Shown piece by piece: positions 39,159 through 52,360 of a stretch of 64,000 bases of DNA (position 1 is its first letter; the number at the start of each line of letters is the position of its first letter). Below the pieces are notes generated by a model, which saw only the letters and a program-made list of their open reading frames with translations, was not told the origin of the DNA and searched no databases. Position numbers and translations under genes: made by a program. Origin of the DNA: Actinomycetes bacterium (GTDB lineage Bacteria; Actinomycetota; Actinomycetes; Mycobacteriales; Mycobacteriaceae); NCBI GenBank assembly GCA_023461275.1, contig JAEYMI010000028.1, positions 124,001 through 188,000 of the forward strand, in the 5' to 3' direction.

Positions 39159-40814
39159 TCAGGCGGTCATCTCCGACGCCAGCACGTCGAGCGTGACGCC
39201 GCCCAGCGCCAGCGCGCGGGTGTGGAAGTCCTTGAGCGTCCACTCGGGATGCGTGGCCAGCGCGGCGTCGCGGGTCTGCTCCCAGACCCGTTGCCCGAGC
39301 GCATACGACGGCGCCTGGCCGGGCCAGCCGAGGTAGCGGTTGAGTTCGAAACCCAGCACCGACCGGTCCATCGCGACCGACGACGTGAGGAACTCCCAGG
39401 CCTTCTCGGCATTCCAGATCCCGCCGCCGAGGGCGTCAGGTGCCGGCAGCTGGCAGTGCACTCCGATGTCGACGACTATGCGCGCCGCACGTAAGCGCTG
39501 GGAATCGAGCATGCCCATCCGGTCGCCGGGATCATCGAGCCAACCAAGCTCGCCCATCAGCCGTTCGGCGTAGAGCGCCCAACCCTCCCCGTGTCCGGAG
39601 GTGAAGGACGCGAGCGTGCGCCACGCGTTGAGGTCGTCACTGACGATCGCCGACCCGTGCTGAAGGTGGTGGCCGGGGACGCCCTCGTGGAAGACCGTCG
39701 TCTTCTCCTGCCACGTATGGAACACCGTCTGACCAGGCGGCACCGACCACCACATCCGGCCCGGTCGCGACAGGTCCGCCGACGGCTGGGTGTAGTAGAT
39801 GATTCCCGTCGACGACGGCGCGAGCCGGCACTCCAAGCGCGTCAGCCGCGCCGGGATGTCGAAGTGGGTGCCCGCCAGCGCGTCGACCGCCTCATCGGAG
39901 ACGTGCTGCATCCAGTCGACGAACGCCTCGCCCGAGGCGATCTGATAGCGCGGATCGGCGTCGAGATGGGCCAGCGCGTCGGTGACCGATCCACCCGGCA
40001 CCAACCCGTCGGCGATGGCCTGCTGCTCGGCGATGATCGCGGCAAGTCGCTCATGGCCGTAGGCGTAGGCCTCGTCGGGATCGACATCGGCGCCCAGATA
40101 CGACGGCAGAAACCGGAGGTAACGTTCGCGACCCACCGCGTCGTCGGCGACGGCTGCGGGTAACACGTTGTCCCGCAAGAACTCCGCGTACCGGCCGAAG
40201 GCGCGGCGTGCGGTACTCAGCGCGGAGTCCAGCGAATCCGTCAGCTGGGGATCGTCACCGATCGGCGCGGTGTTGGCGGCGATCGAATCGGCCGCGGTGC
40301 CCGCCTGCGCGATCACCAATTCGATCTGGCGACGGGCCAGTGGTGGTCCGTGCGCGACCCGATGTCGGAGTCCGTCGATCATGGTGGTGACGCAGTCGTC
40401 GAGCGCGGCGAGGCGCGCCACGAACACCTCGCGCTGATCTGGGGAGTCGGTGGGCATCAGGTCGAAGATGTCGCGCACCCCTTGCAGTGGCGAGGCGATC
40501 ACATTGCACTGACCGACCAGTTCGCCTGCCTCGGCCAGTGCGATCTCGCGGCGCAACGAGTCCGACATGGTCGCCACCGTCACCCGATCGACGTGATCGG
40601 TGAGCGGTGTGTCGGCCAGGCGCCGAAGCGCGGAACGAGCCTCCTCGGCGCGCTCGTCGGCGGCGGTAGGGGAGAAGTCGGTCAGTTGATGGTCGTAACC
40701 GCCGATTCCGACCTCGGTGGCGAACAGAGGATCCCGGCGCGCGCAGCCGAACAGATACTCCTCGGCGACCGCGTCGAGGCGCGTCGCCGCCCGCGCCGCG
40801 GTGGGTTCAGTCAC
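39159..40814 (-). CDS. DUF885-family zinc peptidase-like protein
   Basis: The 551-aa protein has the zinc motif HEGVPGHH (His376, Glu377, His382/383) preceded by VFHTWQEKTTVF, with a downstream SGHGEGWALYAERLMGELG supplying a further ligand. The C-terminal region is YLGWPGQAPSYALGQRVWEQ. This is the DUF885 pattern, in which members are predicted metallocarboxypeptidases. There is no signal peptide, so it is cytoplasmic. Start GTG 40814 (MTEPTAARAA) avoids overlap with the upstream peptidase gene, which ends 4 bp before. Substrate unknown. Confidence 0.85.
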   Translation of the reverse strand: MTEPTAARAATRLDAVAEEYLFGCARRDPLFATEVGIGGYDHQLTDFSPTAADERAEEARSALRRLADTPLTDHVDRVTVATMSDSLRREIALAEAGELVGQCNVIASPLQGVRDIFDLMPTDSPDQREVFVARLAALDDCVTTMIDGLRHRVAHGPPLARRQIELVIAQAGTAADSIAANTAPIGDDPQLTDSLDSALSTARRAFGRYAEFLRDNVLPAAVADDAVGRERYLRFLPSYLGADVDPDEAYAYGHERLAAIIAEQQAIADGLVPGGSVTDALAHLDADPRYQIASGEAFVDWMQHVSDEAVDALAGTHFDIPARLTRLECRLAPSSTGIIYYTQPSADLSRPGRMWWSVPPGQTVFHTWQEKTTVFHEGVPGHHLQHGSAIVSDDLNAWRTLASFTSGHGEGWALYAERLMGELGWLDDPGDRMGMLDSQRLRAARIVVDIGVHCQLPAPDALGGGIWNAEKAWEFLTSSVAMDRSVLGFELNRYLGWPGQAPSYALGQRVWEQTRDAALATHPEWTLKDFHTRALALGGVTLDVLASEMTA

Positions 40815-40818
40815 GCTC

Positions 40819-41688
40819 TTACAGGTCGTTGGTCGCGAACGTGTCGCACTTGCGCGGATCACCGGACTGATAGCCGATGCCGAACCAGCGCACCCGCTGC
40901 TCAGATGATCCGTGCGTCCATCCCTCGGGGTTGGAGTTGGGGCCCTGGATGGTGTCGTCGCCGATGGCCTTCGCGGTCTGCACCACGCTGTTGATCTGGT
41001 CCTGGGTCAGCGGCTGAAGCATCGCGTCGGGACCCTTGTCGGCGTGGTAGGCCCACACCCCGGCCAGGCAGTCGGCCTGCAACTCGATGCGCACCGAACC
41101 TGACTTAGGGCCCTCGGCGCCCATCCGGTTGCCCTTCTGCAGCACCCCGGTCAGGTTCTCCACGTGATGGCCGTACTCGTGGGCAACCACGTACTCCTGG
41201 GCTAGTGGGCCGTCGCTGCCGCCCATCCGCTTGAGGGTGGCGAAGAAGGTCGGATCGAAGTACGCGGTCTGGTCGGCGGGGCAGTAGAACGGCCCGGTGT
41301 CCGACGACGCCGGTCCGCAGCCGGTGTTGACCGAGCCGGAGAAGATCTTGGTCCGCGGTGGTTCATAACCCGGCATCAGATCGGCCCACACCTTGTTCAC
41401 GCTGCTGACCGTCGCCACGATGCGGCAGATGTCGTCGGTATTGGCCTTCTCGATGGTGCACGACTGGATGTGCTGCTCGATCTGCGACGACGCCGCGGTG
41501 TCGGACCCACTGGCCGTCGATGACCCACCACCCATGAGATCGCCGGGATTGATCCCGAGGAACAACGCCACGATCGTGATCAGCAGGCCCGCGCCGCCGC
41601 CGAGGGCGATACGTCCGCCACCGCCACCGCCGCCACCACCACCGGACACCGTGCTCGTGTCGAGTGGACCGCCGCCCTGGAAGGTCAT
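40819..41688 (-). CDS. YpfJ-type neutral zinc metallopeptidase, membrane-anchored
   Basis: The 289-aa protein starts MTFQGGGPLDTS, runs into ten consecutive glycines, and then has one membrane span (GGGAGLLITIVALFLGI). The outer domain carries the zinc motif VVAHEYGHHVENLTG (His170, Glu171, His174) and the third ligand region ELQADCLAGVWAYHAD. The conserved C-terminus WTHGSSEQRVRWFGIGYQSG is present. Such peptidases are common in actinobacteria, and their substrates are not known. It probably sits outside the membrane. It is likely co-transcribed with the DUF885 gene 4 bp downstream. Confidence 0.88.
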   Translation of the reverse strand: MTFQGGGPLDTSTVSGGGGGGGGGGRIALGGGAGLLITIVALFLGINPGDLMGGGSSTASGSDTAASSQIEQHIQSCTIEKANTDDICRIVATVSSVNKVWADLMPGYEPPRTKIFSGSVNTGCGPASSDTGPFYCPADQTAYFDPTFFATLKRMGGSDGPLAQEYVVAHEYGHHVENLTGVLQKGNRMGAEGPKSGSVRIELQADCLAGVWAYHADKGPDAMLQPLTQDQINSVVQTAKAIGDDTIQGPNSNPEGWTHGSSEQRVRWFGIGYQSGDPRKCDTFATNDL

Positions 41689-41936
41689 CGTGCTCCTCGT
41701 GTTCTCCTCGCGGCTCCCGCCGCGTTCGCGCACGGCGACCGCCGTGTGAGGTCAGCATATTCGTGCCGACGTCGTCACACAGGCGGCATCTGGTGAACCG
41801 ATGTCGAATCACCGCGGATCGTCGGGTAATCGGCCGCCTGACCGGCCGGTAATGGGTCTCCGTAGGATGGCCGGAGGTTGTCATCAGTCCACCCGTGACT
41901 CGGCCCCCCTGAAACTCTTTGTTGGAAGGACCTTCT

Positions 41937-43745
41937 GTGCTCCGCACGCATTTCGCCGGCTCCCTGCGACGCGAGAACGCATCGCAGACCGTCACCGTCG
42001 CCGGTTGGGTGGCCCGCCGCCGCGACCACGGTGGTGTGGTCTTCATCGATCTGCGCGACAGCTCGGGTTTGGTGCAGGTGGTCTTCCGTGATGACGCGGT
42101 GGCCGCGATCGCCCACCGCCTGCGCGCCGAATACTGCGTGGCGGTGACCGGCGTGGTCGAGGTCCGCCCGGAGGGCAGCGAGAACGCGAACCTGGCGTCG
42201 GGAGCCATCGAGATCAACGCCACGTCGCTGGAAGTTCTCAATGAGTCGGCGCCGCTGCCGTTCCAGCTCGACGAGAACCCCGGCGAGGAGACCCGGCTGC
42301 GCTACCGCTATCTCGATCTGCGCCGGGAGCGTCCGGGGTCGGATATCCGGCTGCGCTCCAAGGTGAATGCGGCTGCCCGGGCGGTGCTCGCCGAGCACGA
42401 CTTCGTCGAGATCGAGACACCGACGCTGACCCGCTCCACACCTGAGGGCGCGCGCGACTTCCTGGTGCCGGCCCGCCTGCAGCCCGGCACGTTCTACGCA
42501 TTGCCGCAAAGCCCGCAGCTGTTCAAGCAGCTGCTCATGGTGGCCGGCATGGAGCGCTACTACCAGATCGCCCGTTGCTACCGGGACGAGGACTTCCGCG
42601 CCGACCGCCAGCCCGAGTTCACCCAGCTCGACGTCGAGATGAGCTTCGTCGACGAGGATGATGTGATCGCGCTCGCCGAGCAGATCGTCGTCGCGCTCTG
42701 GAAGCTGATCGGCGTCGAGGTCAGTACGCCGATCCCGCGGATGACCTACGCCGACGCGATGCGTCGCTACGGCAGCGACAAACCCGACCTGCGGTTCGGT
42801 ATCGAGCTCGTCGAATGCACCGAGTTCTTCGCCGACACCCCGTTCCGCGTCTTCCAGGCCGACTACGTGGGTGCGGTCGTGATGCCCGGTGGCGCATCGC
42901 AGCCTCGACGCCAGCTCGACGCATGGCAGGAATGGGCCAAGCAGCGCGGTGCCAAGGGCCTGGCCTACGTCCTCGTCGGTGAGGACGGCACGCTGGGTGG
43001 GCCGGTCGCCAAGAACCTGTCCGACGCCGAACGCGATGGCCTGGCCGCGCACGTCGGCGCGCAGCCCGGTGACTGCGTGTTCTTCGCCGCCGGACCGGTC
43101 AAGGCACAACGTGCACTGCTCGGCGCAGCGCGTAACGAGATCGCCGATCGCCTCGGCCTGCGCAAGGACGGCGACTGGGCCTTCACCTGGGTCGTCGACG
43201 CGCCACTGTTCGAGCCGGCCGCCGATGCCACCGCCTCGGGCGACGTCGCGGTGGGTTCCGGTGCGTGGACCGCGGTGCATCACGCCTTCACCTCACCCAA
43301 GCCCGAATCCCTGGACCTGCTGGAAACAGATCCGGGCGCCGCACTCGCGTACGCCTACGACATCGTCTGCAACGGCAACGAGATCGGTGGCGGGTCGATC
43401 CGTATCCATCGGCGCGACATTCAGGAGCGCGTGTTCGAGATCATGGGCATCGGTCACGACGAGGCTCAGGAGAAGTTCGGGTTCCTGCTCGACGCCTTCG
43501 CCTTCGGTGCACCGCCGCACGGTGGTATCGCCTTCGGATGGGACCGCATCGTCGCCCTGCTGGCCGGCGAAAGCTCCATTCGTGAGGTGATCGCGTTCCC
43601 GAAGTCCGGCGGCGGCGTCGACCCGTTGACCGACGCTCCGGCGGCCATCACCGCACAGCAGCGCAAGGAATCGGGCATCGACGCGAAACCCGTTGTCCGG
43701 ACCAAGGATGCGGCCGGAGCCGGCGGGGATCAGCCGCCCGCCTGA
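41937..43745 (+). CDS. aspS: Aspartate--tRNA ligase (possibly Asp/Asn)
   Basis: The 602-aa bacterial-type AspRS has an N-terminal anticodon-binding OB fold (VTVAGWVARRRDHGGVVFIDLRD), motif 1 FVEIETPTLTRSTPEGARDF, motif 2 QIARCYRDEDFRADRQPEFTQLD, the bacterial GAD insertion at about residues 310-430, and motif 3 GIAFGWDRIVALL. GTG 41937 follows GGAAGGA (41923-41929). Actinobacteria that use GatCAB often have a non-discriminating enzyme; that cannot be settled here. Confidence 0.95.
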   Translation: MLRTHFAGSLRRENASQTVTVAGWVARRRDHGGVVFIDLRDSSGLVQVVFRDDAVAAIAHRLRAEYCVAVTGVVEVRPEGSENANLASGAIEINATSLEVLNESAPLPFQLDENPGEETRLRYRYLDLRRERPGSDIRLRSKVNAAARAVLAEHDFVEIETPTLTRSTPEGARDFLVPARLQPGTFYALPQSPQLFKQLLMVAGMERYYQIARCYRDEDFRADRQPEFTQLDVEMSFVDEDDVIALAEQIVVALWKLIGVEVSTPIPRMTYADAMRRYGSDKPDLRFGIELVECTEFFADTPFRVFQADYVGAVVMPGGASQPRRQLDAWQEWAKQRGAKGLAYVLVGEDGTLGGPVAKNLSDAERDGLAAHVGAQPGDCVFFAAGPVKAQRALLGAARNEIADRLGLRKDGDWAFTWVVDAPLFEPAADATASGDVAVGSGAWTAVHHAFTSPKPESLDLLETDPGAALAYAYDIVCNGNEIGGGSIRIHRRDIQERVFEIMGIGHDEAQEKFGFLLDAFAFGAPPHGGIAFGWDRIVALLAGESSIREVIAFPKSGGGVDPLTDAPAAITAQQRKESGIDAKPVVRTKDAAGAGGDQPPA

Positions 43746-43849
43746 GTGATCGGGGTCACCGCGATCGTCATAGTCGGCGAGTGGTGCAAGAGTGTGATGA
43801 GATTTCACACCATGGGCACTCGAATCGTGGACGCAATCGGGGTGATCCG

Positions 43850-47316
<3,467 letters not shown>

Positions 47317-47320
<4 letters not shown>

Positions 47321-50082
47321 CTGTTTCCCCGGGTGACGCGTTGCCCGCGGTGTTCGACAGATACCGATCAGACGGCTTCACGCTCTTCGAATTCGATCAG
47401 TTCGCCGGTTCGGGCGCTCTGTCACCGACCCCGGTCACCGATCTCCCCAGAGGTCACTTCGACGAGCTGTTCGACCCGGCTGGGCGTCCGCGTCCGGCGT
47501 GGACCGATCTCGTCTCCGGTTACGGAGCCCGTGGCGACGACCGACTGCGCGCCGCCGCGACGCGGTTGGCCATCTCGGTGCGCGACGACGGCGTCATCTA
47601 CAACGAGGTCGACGGCGCACGGACCATCACCCGGGATTGGCACATCGATCCCGTCCCACTCATCGTCGACGGCGACGAATGGTCGGAACTCGAACAGGCC
47701 CTGGCCCAACGTTCGACGCTGCTCGACCTCGTGCTGCGCGATCTCTACCGCGACCAGAAAACCATCCGATCCGGGTTGATCCCCCCGGAGATGGTCTTCG
47801 GGCATCCCGGCTACATCCGCAAGGCCGCGCGTCTGGAGGTGGCCGGCCCGCACGCGTTGTTCCTGCACGCCGTCGACGTGGTCCGTACCGGCGACGGCCG
47901 CTTCGCCGCCTACAGTGACCGCACCCAGGCGCCGTCGGGTATCGGGTACGCGATCATCGACCGCCGACTGCTGTCACGCACCTTCCCGCAGCTGTTCCAG
48001 GCGTGCGCACCGCGTCCGATGACGAACTTCGCCGGGACGCTGCGGCTGGCGCTGTTCGACTATGCACCACCGGGCGTCGACGATCCGACGGTCGCGGTGC
48101 TGAGTCCGGGCAGCATGTCCGAGACGGCGTTCGATCAGGCATACCTGGCGTCGGTGCTGGGATTCCCGCTGGTTGAGGGCAGCGACCTCACGGTGCGCGA
48201 TGGCGCGCTGTACATGCGTTCGCTGGGCCGATTCAAACGTGTGGATGTGCTGCTGCGGCGAATCGACGCCCAGTTCACCGACCCCTTGGATCTGCGGACC
48301 GATTCGCGGCTCGGCGTGGCCGGGCTGGTGGAGGCGATCTCGCGGGGCACGGTAACCGTGGTCAACACGCTCGGCAGCGGGGTGCTGGAGAATCCCGCCC
48401 TGCACACCGTGCTGGAGAAGGTCGCCCCGATGCTCATCGACGAGGAACTCGCGATGCCGTCGGTGCCGGCGTGGTGGGGCGGCGAGGATCTGCAGCGCGG
48501 CAAGATGATCGCCGACCTGGGCAATCTGGTGCTCACCAACACCACCACCGGCGAGGAACTGCTCGGCCCGCTACTCGATTCCGCCAGTCGGTTCGATCTG
48601 GGTGCGCGGATCGAAGCACAGACCTGGCAGTGGGTCGGCCGCGCCGTCGAGCACTACTCGGTGGCGCCGTCGATGACCGAGGGCATCGCTCCCGGCCGCG
48701 CGGTACGCGCGGCACCGGTCGCCATCCGGACCTTCACTGTGGCGCAGGGACCCGGCTATGCGGTGATGCCCGGCGGCCTGGGTTCGGTCCTGGCCGACGG
48801 GGCCGACGGTGCGGCCCTGCGCTCGATCGCGGCCAAGGACGTCTGGGTCACCAGCGCGGAGGTCGTCGGCCATGTGTCGCGCAAGTCCGAGACCCGGGGC
48901 GAACCTGACGAAGTGGTCTCGATCGTCTCCGACCGGCCGGCTTCGCGCAGCTACTCCGACGTCGCCGCGGCCGCCAGCCCGCGTGTGCTCGCCGACCTGT
49001 ACTGGCTCGGCCGGTACGGCGAGAGAACCGAGTTGGTCACCCGGCTGGCCAAGGTGTCCCGCGAGCGCTACCAGGACTTCCAGTACCGGCCGTGGATGAC
49101 CGGCACCGGGGCGGTACCGCTGGTGCTGCACGCGGTGGCAACCGTCACCGGAACGTCCGGGCACCTGGGCACCGCCGAGCTGTTGAACCGCCGCATGGAT
49201 CAATCCCCGGCCCCTGACCAGGTCACCGACGCGATCAGCAAAATCACCGAGCTCACCGTCGCCGCCGACGTCGCCGGAACCATCGCGCATTCGGCGGACC
49301 GCCTGGTGGCGACGGTGCGCGCGGTTCGCGACCAGATGTCGACGAGCACCTGGATGGTGTTGACCGCGGTGGAACGGGCGATCCACACGCTGCGCCGCGC
49401 CGTCGACGACAGTTGGGTCGGCCTCGATCACTCCGGCGGTCTCACCCCGGACGGTGTCCTTGACCTGGGCCCCAATCTGGCCCGTGCCCACGACGAGATC
49501 CTGCACGGCGTCCTGGCGCTGGCCGGACTGCAGGCCGAGTCGATGGTCCACGACGCGGGATGGCAGTTCATGGACCTCGGTCGTCGCATCGAGCGGACCG
49601 CGACCGTCGCCGACCTCACCCGGGCGATGTTCGTCGAGGTCGAGGAACGCGAAGTCGAGCAGGCGCTGCTCGATGCCTATCTGATCGCGAACGAATCCTC
49701 GGTGATCTACCGTCGTCGCAACCGTGGCCTGCTGCAACTGTCCTCGGTGGCCGAACTGCTCTTCTTCGACGACACCAATCCGCGCTCGCTGATCTATCAG
49801 CTCGATCGGATGCGTGAACGGCTTGCCGCACTGCCGGAGGAACTGCGATCGGCGGTCGCCGAACGCAGCGTCGAGGAGATGGCCGCAGAGGTCCGACGTT
49901 CCGATCCGGTCGACCTGGCCCAGGCCGACTCGTCGGGTCGTCGCGTCGACCTCGACCAGCTGATGACCACCCTCGGCGACGGAGTGCGCGAACTGTCGGA
50001 TGTGCTGACCCGGACCCGGTTTGCGCAGCCCTCGCAGGCACAGCCGATCTGGGGTGCCGCGGGAGGTGACGTCGCGCAGTGA
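47317..50082 (+). CDS. Circularly permuted ATP-grasp domain fused to alpha-E domain
   Basis: The 921-aa protein joins two parts that are separate genes in some bacteria. Residues 1 to about 500 form the circularly permuted ATP-grasp type 2 domain: YNEVDGARTITRDWHIDPVP, HPGYIRKAARLEVAGPHALF, SGIGYAIIDRRLLSRTFPQ, and ATP-grasp C-terminal signature GYAVMPGGLGSV. From about 545 an alpha-helical alpha-E domain follows (LADLYWLGRYGERTELVTRL, LMDLGRRIERT-type FMDLGRRIERTATVADL). Such ATP-grasp proteins are predicted to form amide/peptide bonds. GTGA overlaps join it to both neighbours, which are transglutaminase-like. M. tuberculosis has Rv2567 for comparison. Confidence 0.88.
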
Positions 50083-51059
50083 ACGAGTTGTCCGCAAACC
50101 CGCGACCGGTGTCGTCTCGCCGGTACCGAGTGATGCATCAGACCCGATACACCTACGACGACGTCGTCTCCTCGTCGTACGGACGCTGCTACCTGACACC
50201 GCGGGAGCTACCTCATCAGCGGGTACTCGAGGCGTCGGTGCAGATCGAGCCCGAACCCGACGACCGGTCGACCGGTGTGGACGTCTACGGCAACAGCGAC
50301 GTCTATTTCCACGTCCGCACCTCCCACGAGGTCCTCGAGGTGACCGGCACCTCGCTGGTCGAGGTCGACCCGCCGGACCAGAACCTGCTGCTGAGCCCGG
50401 CGGCGCGGGCACCGTGGGAGAGTGCGCGACCGATGGTCGACCCGCTCGGGGCGACGGTCGTCGAGTTCACCCTGGACCTGAACCCGCCGGAGATCACCCC
50501 GGCGGTGATCGACTACGCGGCGGCCGTGTTCACCCCCGGCCGCCCGCTGCTCGACGCCATCGTCGACCTCACCGGGCGAATCTTCCGCGACTTCACCTAC
50601 AAGTCGGGCTCCACGGCGATCAGCACCCGGGTCGACACGGTGATGGCGCGGCGAATGGGCGTCTGCCAGGATTTCGCCCGGGTGGCGATCGCCTGCCTGC
50701 GGTCGGTCGGGTTGGCGGCGCGGTACGAGTCGGGCTATCTGGCGACCGATCCACCGCCCGGACGTGAGCGGATCTTCGGTGCCGATGCCAGCCATGCGTG
50801 GGCGGCGGTGTGGCTTCCCGGTGACCGATGGCTGGCGTTCGATCCCACCAACGACAAACTCGTCGACGAACGGCACGTCACCGTCGCGTGGGGCCGCGAT
50901 TACGACGACGTCCCCCCGCTCCGAGGAGTGATTTACACCGAGGCCACCAAAAGCCAGATCGATGTGTCGGTTGACGTCGCCCCGGTGGAGGTCGGCATGT
51001 CCGATCAGCAGTCCGCCGGCCCGGCCGCGGTGCCGTCATTCGACCCAGGAGGCTCGTGA
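50079..51059 (+). CDS. Transglutaminase-like cysteine protease-fold protein
   Basis: The 326-aa protein has an N-terminal bacterial transglutaminase-associated beta domain (YRVMHQTRYTYDDVVSSSYG, TPRELPHQRV) and a core with an intact triad: Cys196 in MGVCQDFARV, His239 in DASHAWAAVW, and Asp255 in FDPTNDK. After the core comes an acidic tail of about 50 residues. It is the third gene of the operon. It resembles the Rv2569c-type protein, which in M. tuberculosis is also next to the ATP-grasp/alpha-E gene. It would hydrolyse or transfer the bond made by the ATP-grasp ligase, or process a shared substrate. No signal peptide. Confidence 0.9.
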   Translation: MNELSANPRPVSSRRYRVMHQTRYTYDDVVSSSYGRCYLTPRELPHQRVLEASVQIEPEPDDRSTGVDVYGNSDVYFHVRTSHEVLEVTGTSLVEVDPPDQNLLLSPAARAPWESARPMVDPLGATVVEFTLDLNPPEITPAVIDYAAAVFTPGRPLLDAIVDLTGRIFRDFTYKSGSTAISTRVDTVMARRMGVCQDFARVAIACLRSVGLAARYESGYLATDPPPGRERIFGADASHAWAAVWLPGDRWLAFDPTNDKLVDERHVTVAWGRDYDDVPPLRGVIYTEATKSQIDVSVDVAPVEVGMSDQQSAGPAAVPSFDPGGS

Positions 51060-51176
51060 TACTCGAGCTCGCCATTGTGGCCGGTGAGGATCGTTGTGCG
51101 CGAGAGTATCTGGCGTTTTCGGTGTGGTTCGTATCGCGGTCGAATGATGGCGGTGACGGGCGTCGGGGGGATTCGG

Positions 51177-51182
51177 TAGGTT
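51177..51182 (+). promoter_or_regulatory. -10 element for the kinase-fold gene
   Basis: TAGGTT lies 11 bp before the ATG at 51193, with no clear ribosome-binding site after it. The preceding 117 bp after the transglutaminase stop contain no gene. A short-leader or leaderless transcript is likely. Confidence 0.35.
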
Positions 51183-51192
51183 GGTGGGTGCC

Positions 51193-52347
51193 ATGACGGT
51201 CATTACTGAGAGTCGCATCATCAGCGTGGTTCGTGCGGCGGAGGCAGTGCTTTCCCAGCGCGCCGGTTCCGCGGTTCGGCTCGCTGATCCCGAGGATCTC
51301 GGCGGCAGCGGACGCACTGTCGTCGTCCGTGCACGGGTCACCCAGAATCCGGTGTCGATGGACCGTTCGCTGGTCATCAAGGCGTTGCCCGCCGACGAGG
51401 ACACCCGCGCCTTCTACCGGGAGGTCGCGTCGTACAAATACGCGACCGCCCTGCCGAGCGAGTCGCGCCCCGGGCCCCAGCTCATCGCGTGGAGTCCCGA
51501 TGTGCGACTCATCGTGCTGGCCGACCTCGGCAACGGGCGTCCGATGACGGCGATGCTCTCCGGGACGGACCCGGTGGAGACCTCGCGTGCGATCAGCGCC
51601 TGGGGACAGGCTCTGGGTCGTCTGCACACGGCGACGGTCGGCGGCGAAGGCGACTTCATGGCGCTGCTCCGCCACGGTGGCGCCGCGGCCGACGACGTCG
51701 ATGTCCTGGCCGAGGCCACCTCCAGCGCGGCGTTGTCGGCACCCGCGGTGCTCGATTCGATCGGTGTCGGGCTCCCGACGGCGATCGCCGAGAAGCTCGG
51801 AGTGGCTTCGGCGCTGTTCGGTGCCGGCGACCATCGGGCATTCAGTCCGTCCGACGTCGGCCCCGAGAACATCCTCCTCAACGACGAGGGTGTGCAGTTC
51901 ATGGACTACGAGTGGGGCGGCTTCCGCGACGCCACCCTCGACATCGCGTATGCGCTGGTCACCATGCGTGCGCAGCTGAGCATGCCCAATCTGGTCGATC
52001 GGGCCGAGCTCGAGGTGTCGATGATCGACGCCTGGCGATCTGAGGTGACCGCCATCTGGCCGGCACTGCGGCATGACGGCGAACTCGCCCAGAAGCTGAT
52101 CGCCGCACGCCTGGCGTGGGTCTGGCTGTCGACGGTGTGGATGTTGCCCGATCTCGACGCGCCCGACTCCGCATCGGGCGGGTATGCGGCCAACACCCAC
52201 GACTGGGCCTTGCACAGCAACGATCCGCGGGTCATCGTGGCGCGCTGGTCGGATCTGGCGTCGGCTGCGCACCGGGCGGGGGATACGACGACTGCCGACT
52301 TCGCCACCGACGTCGAGCTGGCCCTGCAGCGCACCTGGCTCTCCTGA
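51193..52347 (+). CDS. Aminoglycoside phosphotransferase-fold protein with altered catalytic loop
   Basis: The 384-aa protein has the APH/choline kinase fold. The N-lobe includes RSLVIKALPADEDTRAFYREVASYKY (Lys and Glu pair) and LIVLADLGNGRPM. In the C-lobe, the catalytic loop usually written HGDxxxxN reads SPSDVGPENILL, keeping Asp221 and Asn226 but losing the usual His-Gly. The metal-binding DFE-like motif is MDYEWGG. Phosphotransfer is still possible. Substrate is unknown; resistance function should not be assumed. It stands between the transglutaminase operon and rarA, with rarA starting 13 bp after its stop. Confidence 0.75.
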   Translation: MTVITESRIISVVRAAEAVLSQRAGSAVRLADPEDLGGSGRTVVVRARVTQNPVSMDRSLVIKALPADEDTRAFYREVASYKYATALPSESRPGPQLIAWSPDVRLIVLADLGNGRPMTAMLSGTDPVETSRAISAWGQALGRLHTATVGGEGDFMALLRHGGAAADDVDVLAEATSSAALSAPAVLDSIGVGLPTAIAEKLGVASALFGAGDHRAFSPSDVGPENILLNDEGVQFMDYEWGGFRDATLDIAYALVTMRAQLSMPNLVDRAELEVSMIDAWRSEVTAIWPALRHDGELAQKLIAARLAWVWLSTVWMLPDLDAPDSASGGYAANTHDWALHSNDPRVIVARWSDLASAAHRAGDTTTADFATDVELALQRTWLS

Positions 52348-52360
52348 GCGGACTGCGGTG

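Noticed and set aside
41775..43283. Open frame of about 500 codons on the minus strand opposite aspS
   Set aside because: aspS is certain on the plus strand; the antisense product is repetitive and unrelated to any family I know.
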